Shown here one piece after another: positions 25,426 to 33,526 of a stretch of DNA of 56,906 nucleotides (the stretch's first letter is position 1; every line of letters begins with the position of its first letter). The stretch spans positions 1-56,906 of the forward strand of contig JAEUJZ010000140.1 in the NCBI GenBank assembly GCA_016794505.1, read 5' to 3'. A program made the position numbers and the translations under genes. The notes under the pieces were generated by a model. The model did not search any database, was not told the origin of the DNA, and saw only the letters and a list, made by a program, of their open reading frames with translations. This DNA comes from Myxococcales bacterium (GTDB lineage Bacteria > Myxococcota_A > Polyangia > Palsa-1104 > JAEUJZ01).

Positions 25426-26460
25426 TCAGTAGGCGCTTGTTTTTGTTGGGCTCGATGGCGGGCTGCTGCTGAGCGCTCCGCCACGCACGGGCAGCTTGCG
25501 CGCCGCCGAGCTTGTCGACGGGGCTGGGCTGGGTGATGCGGCTTTTTGTGTGCAGCCCGCAGCGATGGCCACCGACGCCGAGGCGCCAATGCGATTTGCT
25601 CCGGCGCTGCGCATCTTTTCGGCATCTTCGCACGTGCGCACGCCACCTGAGGCTTTGACGCCCATTTCATTGCCGACCAAGCGACGCATCAGAGCCACAT
25701 CTTCGACGGTGGCTCCGCCTGGACCAAAGCCCGTCGAGGTCTTGACGAAGGCGGCGCCCGCGACCTTGGACAGCGAGATCGCGATGACCTTCTCTTCTTG
25801 CGTCAGCGCGCCGGTCTCAAGGATCACTTTCACGCGCGCCGGGCGCGAGGCCTCGACGACTTTGCGAATGTCTTCCTGCACCAAACCATAGTCTCGCGAC
25901 TTCAGCGCGCCTTGGTTTAGCACCATGTCGATTTCCTCAGCGCCAGCGCGCACGGCTTCGCGCGCTTCGAAGGCCTTCGCGTTGGGAGCCATCGCGCCCA
26001 ATGGAAAACCGACGACGGCGCAGACCATGACGCCGCTGCCGGCAAGCAGGCGCTTGCACAGCGGCACCCACGACGTATTCACGCAGACCGATGCAAAGCG
26101 GTGCTTGCGCGCTTCTTCGCATAGCTTGCGCACGTCGTCGGCGGTGGCTTCGGCTTTGAGCAGCGTGTGATCGATCATCGCCGCGATATCGCTGGGGGCT
26201 TCGCCTGTGCCCAGCGCGGATCCGATACGACCTGCTCCTTCGGCAAGGACGCTGCGCACGGCCTCGGGACGACGCACCGAGCACAGGCCGCAGGCTGAGC
26301 AGTGCTCGGCGGGACCATCACAGGCCTGCTCGCGCAGGGGGCGACTGGCCGAGCTTGGCTGCGCGGCGGGCGGGCGACCGGGAGACTGCGCAAGCTGCTG
26401 CAGTACGCGCTGGCGAATTTCTTCTACGAGTCGATCCATCTCGGGGGCGGTGGCAGACAT
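25426..26460 (-). CDS. deoC: Deoxyribose-phosphate aldolase with N-terminal cysteine cluster
   Basis: A 344-residue class I aldolase that splits 2-deoxyribose-5-phosphate into glyceraldehyde-3-phosphate and acetaldehyde. The TIM-barrel core starts at MIDHTLLK (95-102). The Schiff-base lysine is K240 (FVKTSTGF) and the second lysine is K269 (VKASGGVRT). Two additions are notable. The N-terminal 90 residues include C54, C57 and C60 in CSACGLC, a possible metal or iron-sulphur site. After the normal end (RIGASASVAIA) there is a 42-residue Ser/Pro/Ala tail. The oxidoreductase gene lies 47 bases upstream and the PotD-like gene just downstream on the same strand. Confidence 0.88.
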   Translation of the reverse strand: MSATAPEMDRLVEEIRQRVLQQLAQSPGRPPAAQPSSASRPLREQACDGPAEHCSACGLCSVRRPEAVRSVLAEGAGRIGSALGTGEAPSDIAAMIDHTLLKAEATADDVRKLCEEARKHRFASVCVNTSWVPLCKRLLAGSGVMVCAVVGFPLGAMAPNAKAFEAREAVRAGAEEIDMVLNQGALKSRDYGLVQEDIRKVVEASRPARVKVILETGALTQEEKVIAISLSKVAGAAFVKTSTGFGPGGATVEDVALMRRLVGNEMGVKASGGVRTCEDAEKMRSAGANRIGASASVAIAAGCTQKAASPSPAPSTSSAARKLPVRGGALSSSPPSSPTKTSAY

Positions 26461-26507
26461 CCAGTTCCTCGAAAAGCAGCGGCGGCGGTACGTGTGTGCC
26501 GTCGCGA

Positions 26508-27563
26508 TCAGACGGTGTCGTGAATGGCGAGCACGATCTTGCCCATGTGCTGGCCGTGCTCCATGCGATCAAAAGCCGAAGCGGCGTGCGCAAGCGGCAT
26601 CACCTGATCGACCAGAGGCCGCAGCGAGCCGGCGCAGAACAGCGCGACCATCTCGGAAAAATCGCGCTCGCTGCCCATGGTCGAGCCAAGCACGTCGATG
26701 TGACGCCAGAACAAGCGCCGCAGATCCAGTGTGGCAACGCCAGCGGTCGCGCCATACGAGACCATGCGTCCGGCTGTGGCCAATAGGCCGATGCACTTGG
26801 CCCAGGTCTCGCCGCCTGCTCCGTCGACGACAAGGTTGGGTAGCGAGCGACCGCACCATTTCTGCACGCGCTGATCCCAGTCGGCGGCGCGGTGATTGAC
26901 GGCAAAGTCAGCGCCCATGGACAGCGCCTTTTGGCACTTTTCATCGCTGCCCGATGTGACGATGACGCGAGCGCCGAGGTGCTTGGCCAGGATCAGCGCC
27001 ATCGTCGAGACACCGCTGCCGATGCCGGGGACCAAGACCGTCTCGCCGGGGCGCAGCCGCCCGCGCACCACCAGCGCGCGATACGCGGTCAGACCGGCCA
27101 AGGGCAGGGCTGCCGCTTCGGTCCAGCTTAAGTGGCGTGGCTTGTCGACGATCTGCTGAGCTGCGATGCAGATCTCGTCGGCAAAAGTCCCCTCGCTGGG
27201 CATGCCGAGTACGCTGAAGGACTCGCCGCCATGCTGTTCGGATGAGCCCCAGTCCAGGCTGGGATTGATGATGACCTCGCGGCCGAGCAGCGCGTCCGAA
27301 ACGCCGCTGCCGATGGCGGTCACGACGCCCGCACCGTCGGAACCCAAGATGGCAGGCAGGCGAATTCCCGCGTACTTGCCCAGGCGAATCCATACATCGC
27401 GGCGGTTCAGCGCGGCGGCCCGCAGCGCGACGACGACCTGCCCGGCGGCTGGCTGCTTGGCCGGCACCTCGCGCAAAAACAAGGACGGTGCTGCCTCGGG
27501 CGCCGAGCGATCGAGGACCAGCGCACGTCGCAAGCCGAGGGCAGAGGAAGACGCGGACAACAT
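26508..27563 (-). CDS. Zinc-type alcohol dehydrogenase-like oxidoreductase (MDR family)
   Basis: A 351-residue medium-chain dehydrogenase/reductase. The GroES-like N-terminal domain runs LNRRDVWIRLGKY ... LGSDGAGVV, and the NAD(P)-binding Rossmann domain has VLVPGIGSGVSTMALILAK. The catalytic zinc cysteine and the structural zinc cysteines are not present, which places it nearer to the quinone oxidoreductase/YogA branch. Substrate not known. First gene of the minus-strand run oxidoreductase-deoC-PotD-like; a role in handling aldehyde from DeoC is possible but unproven. Confidence 0.82.
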   Translation of the reverse strand: MLSASSSALGLRRALVLDRSAPEAAPSLFLREVPAKQPAAGQVVVALRAAALNRRDVWIRLGKYAGIRLPAILGSDGAGVVTAIGSGVSDALLGREVIINPSLDWGSSEQHGGESFSVLGMPSEGTFADEICIAAQQIVDKPRHLSWTEAAALPLAGLTAYRALVVRGRLRPGETVLVPGIGSGVSTMALILAKHLGARVIVTSGSDEKCQKALSMGADFAVNHRAADWDQRVQKWCGRSLPNLVVDGAGGETWAKCIGLLATAGRMVSYGATAGVATLDLRRLFWRHIDVLGSTMGSERDFSEMVALFCAGSLRPLVDQVMPLAHAASAFDRMEHGQHMGKIVLAIHDTV

Positions 27564-27607
27564 GCGCGCGTCTATATCACAGATTGCATGGCCCCAAGTG
27601 ACCGCTG

Positions 27608-27646
27608 GCGAGGGCTGTCAGCGAGGGCTGTCAGCGAGGCCAGTCA
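27608..27646. repeat. Three copies of a 13-base intergenic repeat
   Basis: Unit gcgagggctgtca twice and a diverged gcgaggccagtca, in the 164-base gap between divergent genes. Core GTCAGCGA is shared with the 10-base repeat at 32887-32936. It may hold operator sites or be simple slippage. Confidence 0.7.
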
Positions 27647-27727
27647 GCGAGCTCTTTCGGCCAAGACAACTGCAGTCTCGCCGTTGAGAAGCAGAGATCT
27701 GGATATGATGCGCGGCCGGAGGTTCTG

Positions 27728-30424
27728 ATGCGAACGAGCGCCCTCGCGATTTCTTCTTTCTCTGTGCTGTTGCTTGGCTGCCAAGCCGATCCTTCCGTTG
27801 ATAAAGAGGGCGAAAAGCCGAAAGCAATGGCCCGCTGCACGTATGCGGCAGCGCCTGAGCCGCCCGCTTCGGCGGGCATCGGACAGCCGATCAAAGCAGC
27901 GCCGATTACCGCGGGTGTGGCCGATGCCGTGATCGATTTGCCCGTCGGGACGCCGATGTCGGGGTACACCGGGCGCATGCGACTTTTGGGCGGGGATGCA
28001 CCCGATGATCGCCAGGTGCCGCATGCACGTGCCTTCGTCCCATCGGCAGGCGTGCAGTCGCGCCCGCTGGCTCGCGCGCTGTACCTAAAAGCTGGCGATG
28101 ATGCCGTGGTGCTGGTCAAGGCCGAGCTGTGCTTGGCGTATGACCGCCTGACGTACGATCTGGAAACTGCGCTCGCCGACGTGATCGGCGTCCCAAGCGG
28201 AGCACGCGGGCGCGTGATCGTCGCCACCAGCCACAGCCACGCCGCTCCAGGCACGTATCACGGTGCCTTTCACTTGACGCTGGGCCTGGACCTTTTCGAT
28301 GAGCAGCAGTATCAGCGGCTGTTGAAGTCGCTGGTCTTGGCGGCTCGCGCCGCGATTGCTAATGCGGCTCCGGCTCGCTTGGGCGCAGGCATCTGGGATG
28401 GCTGGGATCCGCGCGACGAGATCTATTCCGATCGCCGCGACGAAGACGACGCGCTGCCCGGTCCCGACGGCAAGCCAGTGGGCAAGCGCAAAGACAGTCG
28501 CTTGCTGGTGCTGCGCGTCGAAGATCGCACGGGCAAGCCCATGGCTCTTCTGCACAGCTTCCCGATTCACGGCACCGTCTCGGGCGAGGGCAACCCGCTG
28601 ATCTCGGTCGAGGCCTCGGGCCACATCGACTTGGCGCTGGAAGATCGCATGGACCAGCCCGTGATGGTCATGCATCTGCAAGGGCCGGCCGGCGACATCT
28701 CGCCGCGTGGTCGCTTTGGCAGCGAGCACTGCGACCGCAAGCAGTCGCTCTGCGAAAACTACGCGCGCATGGAATCGATCGGCGAGCTGGCCGCGCCGCG
28801 CATCTTGTCGCTGTGGCAGAAGATCGCGACCAGCGAGACCGCGGCCTTGGAAGTGGTGACGCGAGCCGTTGCCAATGGGAGAAACATCATCCATGTCCGC
28901 GGCGACATGACGTACACGCCATACCAAGACGGGCAGGAAGTCGATACCAGCAAGGCCGCGATCTATGCCCCAGATGGCAGCGTGCGCAGCCCGATTGCGC
29001 AGTTCAACGTCGAAGCCGGAGCGGGCCTGTGTGGTGGTAAGAAACCGATGCTGCCCGTCGACGGAATCGTTGGTGCGCAAGGCATTCCGTATGCGTCGTG
29101 TGCCGACATTGGAAAGGCCAGCAAGTTCATCGCCGACTTGTTGAAAGTGCCGCTGCCCGAAGAAGGTTCGCCAAGCTGCGAGACGACACGCGCCACGCTG
29201 TCGGCGCTGCGCTTGGGGCAGATTCCGGTGCTGCGCCGGACGGGCGATCCGACGATGCCGCCCAGCGAAGAGAGCCGACAAGAGTCGCTGGTCCTGGTCA
29301 CCATGCCGGGTGAGCCGGTGACGCAGATCGCGGATCTGGTGCGCTCGCGCTCGCCGCTGGGTGCGGATGCAACGTTTGTCATCGGCTATGCGCAGGGGCA
29401 TGTCGGTTACATCCTGGGCGTCGAGAACTGGCTGCTCGGCGGCTATGAGCCTTCGATCAACCTGTTTGGTCCGCTCGAAGGCGAGTGGCTGGCTGAGCGT
29501 GCGGTGGAGCTGGTGCGGCTCGCCAGCTCGAACGAGCGCGACGATGGCGAAGTGGTACGCGCGGGGGAACGCGGCGGACCGAAAGATGGACAGCGATTTG
29601 ACCGATTGGTCTATCGCGCTGGACCGATTGTCAGCGTGCCGCGGTCGTCGAGTGGACAAGCCGGTCTAGTTCCGGCCAGCCTGCCCACGGGACTGTATCG
29701 GCGCAGCCGGGTCGTGCCCTTGGCTTCGGCGCAGCCCGCAGCCGAGATCCTGCGCGGCAGTGGGCGCGCGACGTTTGTCTTCCATGGCGGCGATCCCGAA
29801 GACGATCTGCCAGACGTGACGCTGGAACGCGAGAGCGCGCCGGGCGTATTTGAAGCGGTGCGGCAAAAGAACGGTCGTGTCCTGGGCAGCCTGGGCCGCG
29901 ACATCCTGCTTACGTACACGCCAGATCCCATCGATGCGGTGCCGGGCCGAGCCCGTGGGCATCTGTGGTCGGCGGAGTGGCAGGCGGTGGGCTGGGATCG
30001 CAGCCAAGGCCTGCAAGGAGCGCTCGCCTTGCCGCTCGGTCGCTATCGCCTGACCGCCAAGGGACGCGCCAGCGCGGGGGCATACACCGTCAGCAGCACG
30101 CCATTTGCCGTGGTGGCCGAGGGCGCGCTGCGCGTGGCCGCAAGCGTGACCGCGATGCAGCTTGGCGGGCGTGCCGTGTATCCGGTGGGCGATGGCTTCC
30201 GCTTGCTGCGCATCGATGCGGCCAGCGATGGTGACGTGCCGGTGTTTGTCGAGGCGACGGCTACGGTTGTGAGTCGGGCAAGCTCGGCCATGCGGCAAGC
30301 CGCGATCGATCCGCGCGATGGCTCGTTCAAGATCGACCTGACTGGGCTCGATGCCAGCATGGGCTTTGCCGTGACGGTGCAAGACAAGTTCGGCAACCGC
30401 AGCCAGCCGCTGAACCTGCCCTAG
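27728..30424 (+). CDS. Neutral/alkaline ceramidase-like lipoprotein
   Basis: A 898-residue lipoprotein with lipobox LLLGC (C18). Residues about 60-610 match the neutral ceramidase fold: VATSHSHAAPG with H169 and H171 as the zinc-ligand-type pair, FPIHGTVSG near the usual THGTSMN segment, HLQGPAGDISPR near NCGDVSPN, and VVTMPGEPVTQ. The last 250 residues are beta-rich as in the C-terminal Ig-like domain, but longer. Ceramidases hydrolyse ceramide to sphingosine and fatty acid; some myxobacteria make sphingolipids, so the substrate is plausible. Catalytic serine position not confirmed by me. ATG 27728 lies 164 bases from the divergent oxidoreductase gene. Convergent with the extensin-like gene. 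Confidence 0.78.
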   Translation: MRTSALAISSFSVLLLGCQADPSVDKEGEKPKAMARCTYAAAPEPPASAGIGQPIKAAPITAGVADAVIDLPVGTPMSGYTGRMRLLGGDAPDDRQVPHARAFVPSAGVQSRPLARALYLKAGDDAVVLVKAELCLAYDRLTYDLETALADVIGVPSGARGRVIVATSHSHAAPGTYHGAFHLTLGLDLFDEQQYQRLLKSLVLAARAAIANAAPARLGAGIWDGWDPRDEIYSDRRDEDDALPGPDGKPVGKRKDSRLLVLRVEDRTGKPMALLHSFPIHGTVSGEGNPLISVEASGHIDLALEDRMDQPVMVMHLQGPAGDISPRGRFGSEHCDRKQSLCENYARMESIGELAAPRILSLWQKIATSETAALEVVTRAVANGRNIIHVRGDMTYTPYQDGQEVDTSKAAIYAPDGSVRSPIAQFNVEAGAGLCGGKKPMLPVDGIVGAQGIPYASCADIGKASKFIADLLKVPLPEEGSPSCETTRATLSALRLGQIPVLRRTGDPTMPPSEESRQESLVLVTMPGEPVTQIADLVRSRSPLGADATFVIGYAQGHVGYILGVENWLLGGYEPSINLFGPLEGEWLAERAVELVRLASSNERDDGEVVRAGERGGPKDGQRFDRLVYRAGPIVSVPRSSSGQAGLVPASLPTGLYRRSRVVPLASAQPAAEILRGSGRATFVFHGGDPEDDLPDVTLERESAPGVFEAVRQKNGRVLGSLGRDILLTYTPDPIDAVPGRARGHLWSAEWQAVGWDRSQGLQGALALPLGRYRLTAKGRASAGAYTVSSTPFAVVAEGALRVAASVTAMQLGGRAVYPVGDGFRLLRIDAASDGDVPVFVEATATVVSRASSAMRQAAIDPRDGSFKIDLTGLDASMGFAVTVQDKFGNRSQPLNLP

Positions 30425-30457
30425 CAGCTGGCCGGGCGGGCGGCGCGGGCGTGGCGC

Positions 30458-31219
30458 CTAGTGGACCAACAGCCAGCGCTTGCCGGCGGTGACTTCCAAG
30501 TGGAAGTGGTTCTTGTGCGGCTCGTTGTAGTTCGGGGTCAGCACGACGTTGAATAGTCGGTCGGCGACGATTTCGCAGAGCAGCGCGCGAAGTGCCAGCG
30601 CCTGTGCCGTGGCGGGCTTGGGGGCAGCGCCGGGGCCGCAGGTCTTGGCACCGATCGCGCCGTGGAAGTGCCGATCGACATCCAAGATCTGGCCGTCTTT
30701 TTTGAGAAAGCGTCCGGCGTCGATGGCCAGCGCGCCCAGGTGTCGATCGGCGACTTTTCCGGGGGGCCACGATGGCGGTGGCAGGCGGTACATCGAAAAG
30801 TGCCGCACCTCGACGATGTGGTGTCGCTTGAGGATGCTGGCCATGTCGAACAGCGCCAAGACGAGGCGACAGTCGACGATCTCATGCACACTCTGCGCGC
30901 GGGCCTCGTCGGTGCCTTCGCCGCGGAAATAGACTCCGTTTAGCGGGCCGATCAGGCGCAGCGGCGCCATGACGCCCAGGGCACGGGCCGGGCGCGTTTG
31001 AATCTTGCGACGCAAAAGCTCGGCCTCGCAGGCACGGCGAGTAAGCTGGGCATAGCGATAGGCTGCCGTTGATTCGATATCGGCAGGAAGCTGCAGATAG
31101 GGCGGCAGGGTGGCCCGCGGTGTACGGGCGCGCTGCTGTGAAGCCTGACCAGCAGAGGCGATGGGGCGTGCCTCGCAGGGCGCTGCAGCCCCCCACAGCA
31201 GCAGCGCAATGAACAGAAT
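30458..31219 (-). CDS. Extensin-like C-terminal domain protein with a non-standard start
   Basis: An exported protein of about 253 residues if read from the ATT at 31219. The C-terminal domain matches the extensin-like family (C-terminal HFHLEV; GALAIDAGRFL; LTPNYNEPHKNHFHLE), which in bacteria is linked to cell-wall or D-Ala-D-Ala-type metallopeptidase folds. The only ATG, GTG or TTG in frame is TTG 31015, which would drop the leader. In frame upstream there is a clear signal peptide (ILFIALLLWGAAAPCEA) up to a stop at 31235-31237. A one-base loss would link it to ATG 31242 (MINTLR). The coordinates given are therefore a best guess. Confidence 0.7.
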   Translation of the reverse strand: MLFIALLLWGAAAPCEARPIASAGQASQQRARTPRATLPPYLQLPADIESTAAYRYAQLTRRACEAELLRRKIQTRPARALGVMAPLRLIGPLNGVYFRGEGTDEARAQSVHEIVDCRLVLALFDMASILKRHHIVEVRHFSMYRLPPPSWPPGKVADRHLGALAIDAGRFLKKDGQILDVDRHFHGAIGAKTCGPGAAPKPATAQALALRALLCEIVADRLFNVVLTPNYNEPHKNHFHLEVTAGKRWLLVH

Positions 31220-31312
31220 CCGAGTCGTAGCGTGTTAATCATATCAAGCGCAGTGAGTATCTGGCGTGGGTTGTGCGCTTGGCTGTTTGGGGCTCGGTGC
31301 AGATGCGCCAAA

Positions 31313-32881
31313 ATGGGGGCCGCCGTGCAAAATTCCACGATTCGACTGGCTGAGATCCTAGGTGCCCTGTCGCTTGCCACCGATCTGTCCGTTGGCTGCC
31401 CGATGGAGACCGCTCTGCGCACCGCCCTGATCGCCGCCCGACTTGGCGAGGCGTATGGCTGTTCGCGCGGCGTGCAAAGCGATGCGTACTATGCTGCGCT
31501 GCTGCGTCTTTTGGGCTGCACAGGCGCCTCGCATGAGGAGGCCTTTCGCTTCGGTGCCGGCGATGACATCGCGCTGCGCCAGGCCTTTGTGCAAACGGAC
31601 TTGGGAGATCCCGCCGCGGTGCTACAGACCGCGGTGACCGAGCTAGCACGCGGTGCGGGAATCTGGACGCGGACCCGCGCGGTCGCTCGCTTCGTTGGAC
31701 CGCAGCACGGCGGCGCAGAGCTTACGACGATCCACTGCGTGCAGGCGATGGCCTTGGCGCGCGATCTGGGGATGGGGCCTGGCGTCTTGTCGAGTCTGGC
31801 CCAGATGTACGAGCGCTTCGACGGGCGCGGCCTGCCAGGCGCGTTTCGCGGCGAGGGCTTGATGCTGTCGGCGCGCCTCATGCACATCGCCTATGTAGTC
31901 GAGCTGCAGCGACGAGCTGCAGGTCGCGAGGCTGCCCGCAGCGAAGTGCAGAAGCGCGCGGGTGGGCAGCTTGATCCCGAGCTTGTGGCGCTGTTTCTGA
32001 AGCGAGAAGCCGAGGTCCTGCAGGGCCTTGATGCCGGATCGGTGTGGGAAGAGTTCTTACACGCAGAACCGGCACCACAGCGGCGGGTGGATGCGGGCGA
32101 TCTAGAGAGCTTTGCGCGGGCCTTTGCCTGCTTCGTCGATCTGAAGTCGCCCTATACGCTGGGGCATTCGCCGATGGTTGCCGAGCTGGCAGATCATGCG
32201 GCGCAGCAGCTTGGACTGTCGGCAGGCGACCGGCAGACGCTGCGCGTAGCTGCACTGCTGCATGACCTGGGCAGCGTCAGCGTACCCAACGGCATCTGGG
32301 ACAAGCCGGGTCGACTGAACCCCATCGAGTGGGAGCGTGTTCGCTTGCATGCGTATCAGGGCGAGCGAGTGCTTGCGATCAGTCCGCTGCTGCAGCCGGT
32401 GGCCGCGCTGGTGGGCCGTCATCACGAGCGCCTCGACGGCAGCGGATACCATCGCGGGCTGCGCGGTGAGCTGGATCTGGCAGCACAGATCCTTGCGGCA
32501 AGCGATGCGTACAGCGGCATGCTGCAAGAGCGAGCCTATCGATCCGCGCGATCTTCCAAGGATGCCGCCATTCTGCTGCGCAGCGAGGTGCGAAAGAATC
32601 GCCTGGCTGCGGCGAGCGTTGAGGCCGTTCTCGCTGCCGATGGGCATCGCCCTGTGCGCGGTGCAAGCAGTCATCATCCGTCGCTGCTGTCGCCGCGTGA
32701 GATCGAAGTCGTGCAGCTTCTGGCGCGCGGCTTGTCGGACAAAGAGATCGCCCAGCGCTTGTCTCTATCGCCGCGTACGGTGCATCACCACGTCGAGCAC
32801 ATCTATGCCAAGACGGGCGTGTCTGGCCGTGCGGCGGTGGCTCTGTACGCGGTGCGGCACGATCTAATCCGCGCCGGTTAG
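31313..32881 (+). CDS. Duplicated HD-GYP phosphohydrolase with LuxR-type HTH
   Basis: A 522-residue protein. Residues 120-230 are a degenerate HD-GYP unit keeping ERFDGRGLPGAFRGEGLMLSAR but lacking the metal histidines. Residues 260-440 are a more intact HD-GYP unit: H317-D318 (LHDLG), H346, H370-H371 (HHERLDGSGY) and D400, although the GYP motif reads GYH. Residues 457-520 are a LuxR/NarL helix-turn-helix (LSPREIEVVQLLARGLSDKEIA). A cyclic di-GMP hydrolase or sensor that directly binds DNA is likely. ATG 31313 is the start; GTG 31325 is an alternative. It is divergent from the extensin-like gene. Confidence 0.85.
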   Translation: MGAAVQNSTIRLAEILGALSLATDLSVGCPMETALRTALIAARLGEAYGCSRGVQSDAYYAALLRLLGCTGASHEEAFRFGAGDDIALRQAFVQTDLGDPAAVLQTAVTELARGAGIWTRTRAVARFVGPQHGGAELTTIHCVQAMALARDLGMGPGVLSSLAQMYERFDGRGLPGAFRGEGLMLSARLMHIAYVVELQRRAAGREAARSEVQKRAGGQLDPELVALFLKREAEVLQGLDAGSVWEEFLHAEPAPQRRVDAGDLESFARAFACFVDLKSPYTLGHSPMVAELADHAAQQLGLSAGDRQTLRVAALLHDLGSVSVPNGIWDKPGRLNPIEWERVRLHAYQGERVLAISPLLQPVAALVGRHHERLDGSGYHRGLRGELDLAAQILAASDAYSGMLQERAYRSARSSKDAAILLRSEVRKNRLAAASVEAVLAADGHRPVRGASSHHPSLLSPREIEVVQLLARGLSDKEIAQRLSLSPRTVHHHVEHIYAKTGVSGRAAVALYAVRHDLIRAG

Positions 32882-32886
32882 GCTGC

Positions 32887-32936
32887 GGTCAGCGACGGTC
32901 AGCGACGGTCAGCGACGGTCAGCGACGGTCAGCGAC
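32887..32936. repeat. Five copies of a 10-base repeat
   Basis: Perfect unit ggtcagcgac between the convergent HD-GYP gene and the lipoprotein gene at 32947. It starts 6 bases after the HD-GYP stop. Its core GTCAGCGA recurs at 27608-27646. Confidence 0.9.
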
Positions 32937-32946
32937 GGGGGGCGCG

Positions 32947-33429
32947 TCACTGGGGGCGAAAGCGCAGACAGTCCACGCCCGTCGAGCAGGCGCCTCCTCC
33001 ACTGTCGCGCGGGCCACCACCTGCCACCAGCACCGGATTGCTGGCTGGGTTTGAATCCAGCCCGCACTCCGCGGTCAAGAGCGGAGCCACAAAGAGTCGC
33101 GAGCCGACCTGAAGCGGATCGGGTGCAAGCGCATAGGTCTCCATCACCGCCGTGGATGCGTTCGTCGGGCAGCCGCGGAACCAGGATGACTCGGGCAGGT
33201 CCATCAGCCGCAGCGCCACATCCGCCCTGCTGGGCACTCGCAGCGTCGCAGTCCGCGCCGGTTCATCGATCACCAGCACCGTACCGTTCAGCAGGGCCTC
33301 GTCGATCGATCCCGGATCGGCCTGGCCGCGATACGTCCCGGACTGAAAGCCAAACTGCCGTCCACAGCCAACCAGCGCGAAGGCCAGCAGTCCCACCAGC
33401 GCGCCGCGATTCGTTCGTATGCTTCGCAT
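32947..33429 (-). CDS. Small lipoprotein of unknown function
   Basis: A 160-residue lipoprotein with lipobox ALVGC (C22). The rest is a short beta-rich domain with four further Cys residues (including FRGCPTN and GGACSTGVDCLRF) that could form disulphides. I do not recognise a family. ATG 33429 is preferred over a start 27 bases upstream because it gives the signal peptide. About 100 bases downstream of the RCC1 gene's end and on the same strand. Confidence 0.6.
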   Translation of the reverse strand: MRSIRTNRGALVGLLAFALVGCGRQFGFQSGTYRGQADPGSIDEALLNGTVLVIDEPARTATLRVPSRADVALRLMDLPESSWFRGCPTNASTAVMETYALAPDPLQVGSRLFVAPLLTAECGLDSNPASNPVLVAGGGPRDSGGGACSTGVDCLRFRPQ

Positions 33430-33526
33430 GCGTAGACCTTGGCTAGGGTCGCACAACTCGTGATGGAGATCATCGGTGCAGAGGACGCCTCGCGTTCGCT
33501 GGCCTCTTCAGGGGTGAGTCGTTCGG

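Noticed and set aside
28085..29659. A 524-codon open frame on the minus strand
   Set aside because: Antisense to the ceramidase-like gene with no family motif and shadow-type composition.
30458..31015. Extensin-like gene starting at TTG 31015
   Set aside because: It would remove a signal peptide that is plainly encoded in frame upstream; kept only as an alternative.
32887..32936. CRISPR array
   Set aside because: Head-to-tail 10-base units with no spacers; the same holds for the other tandem repeats here.
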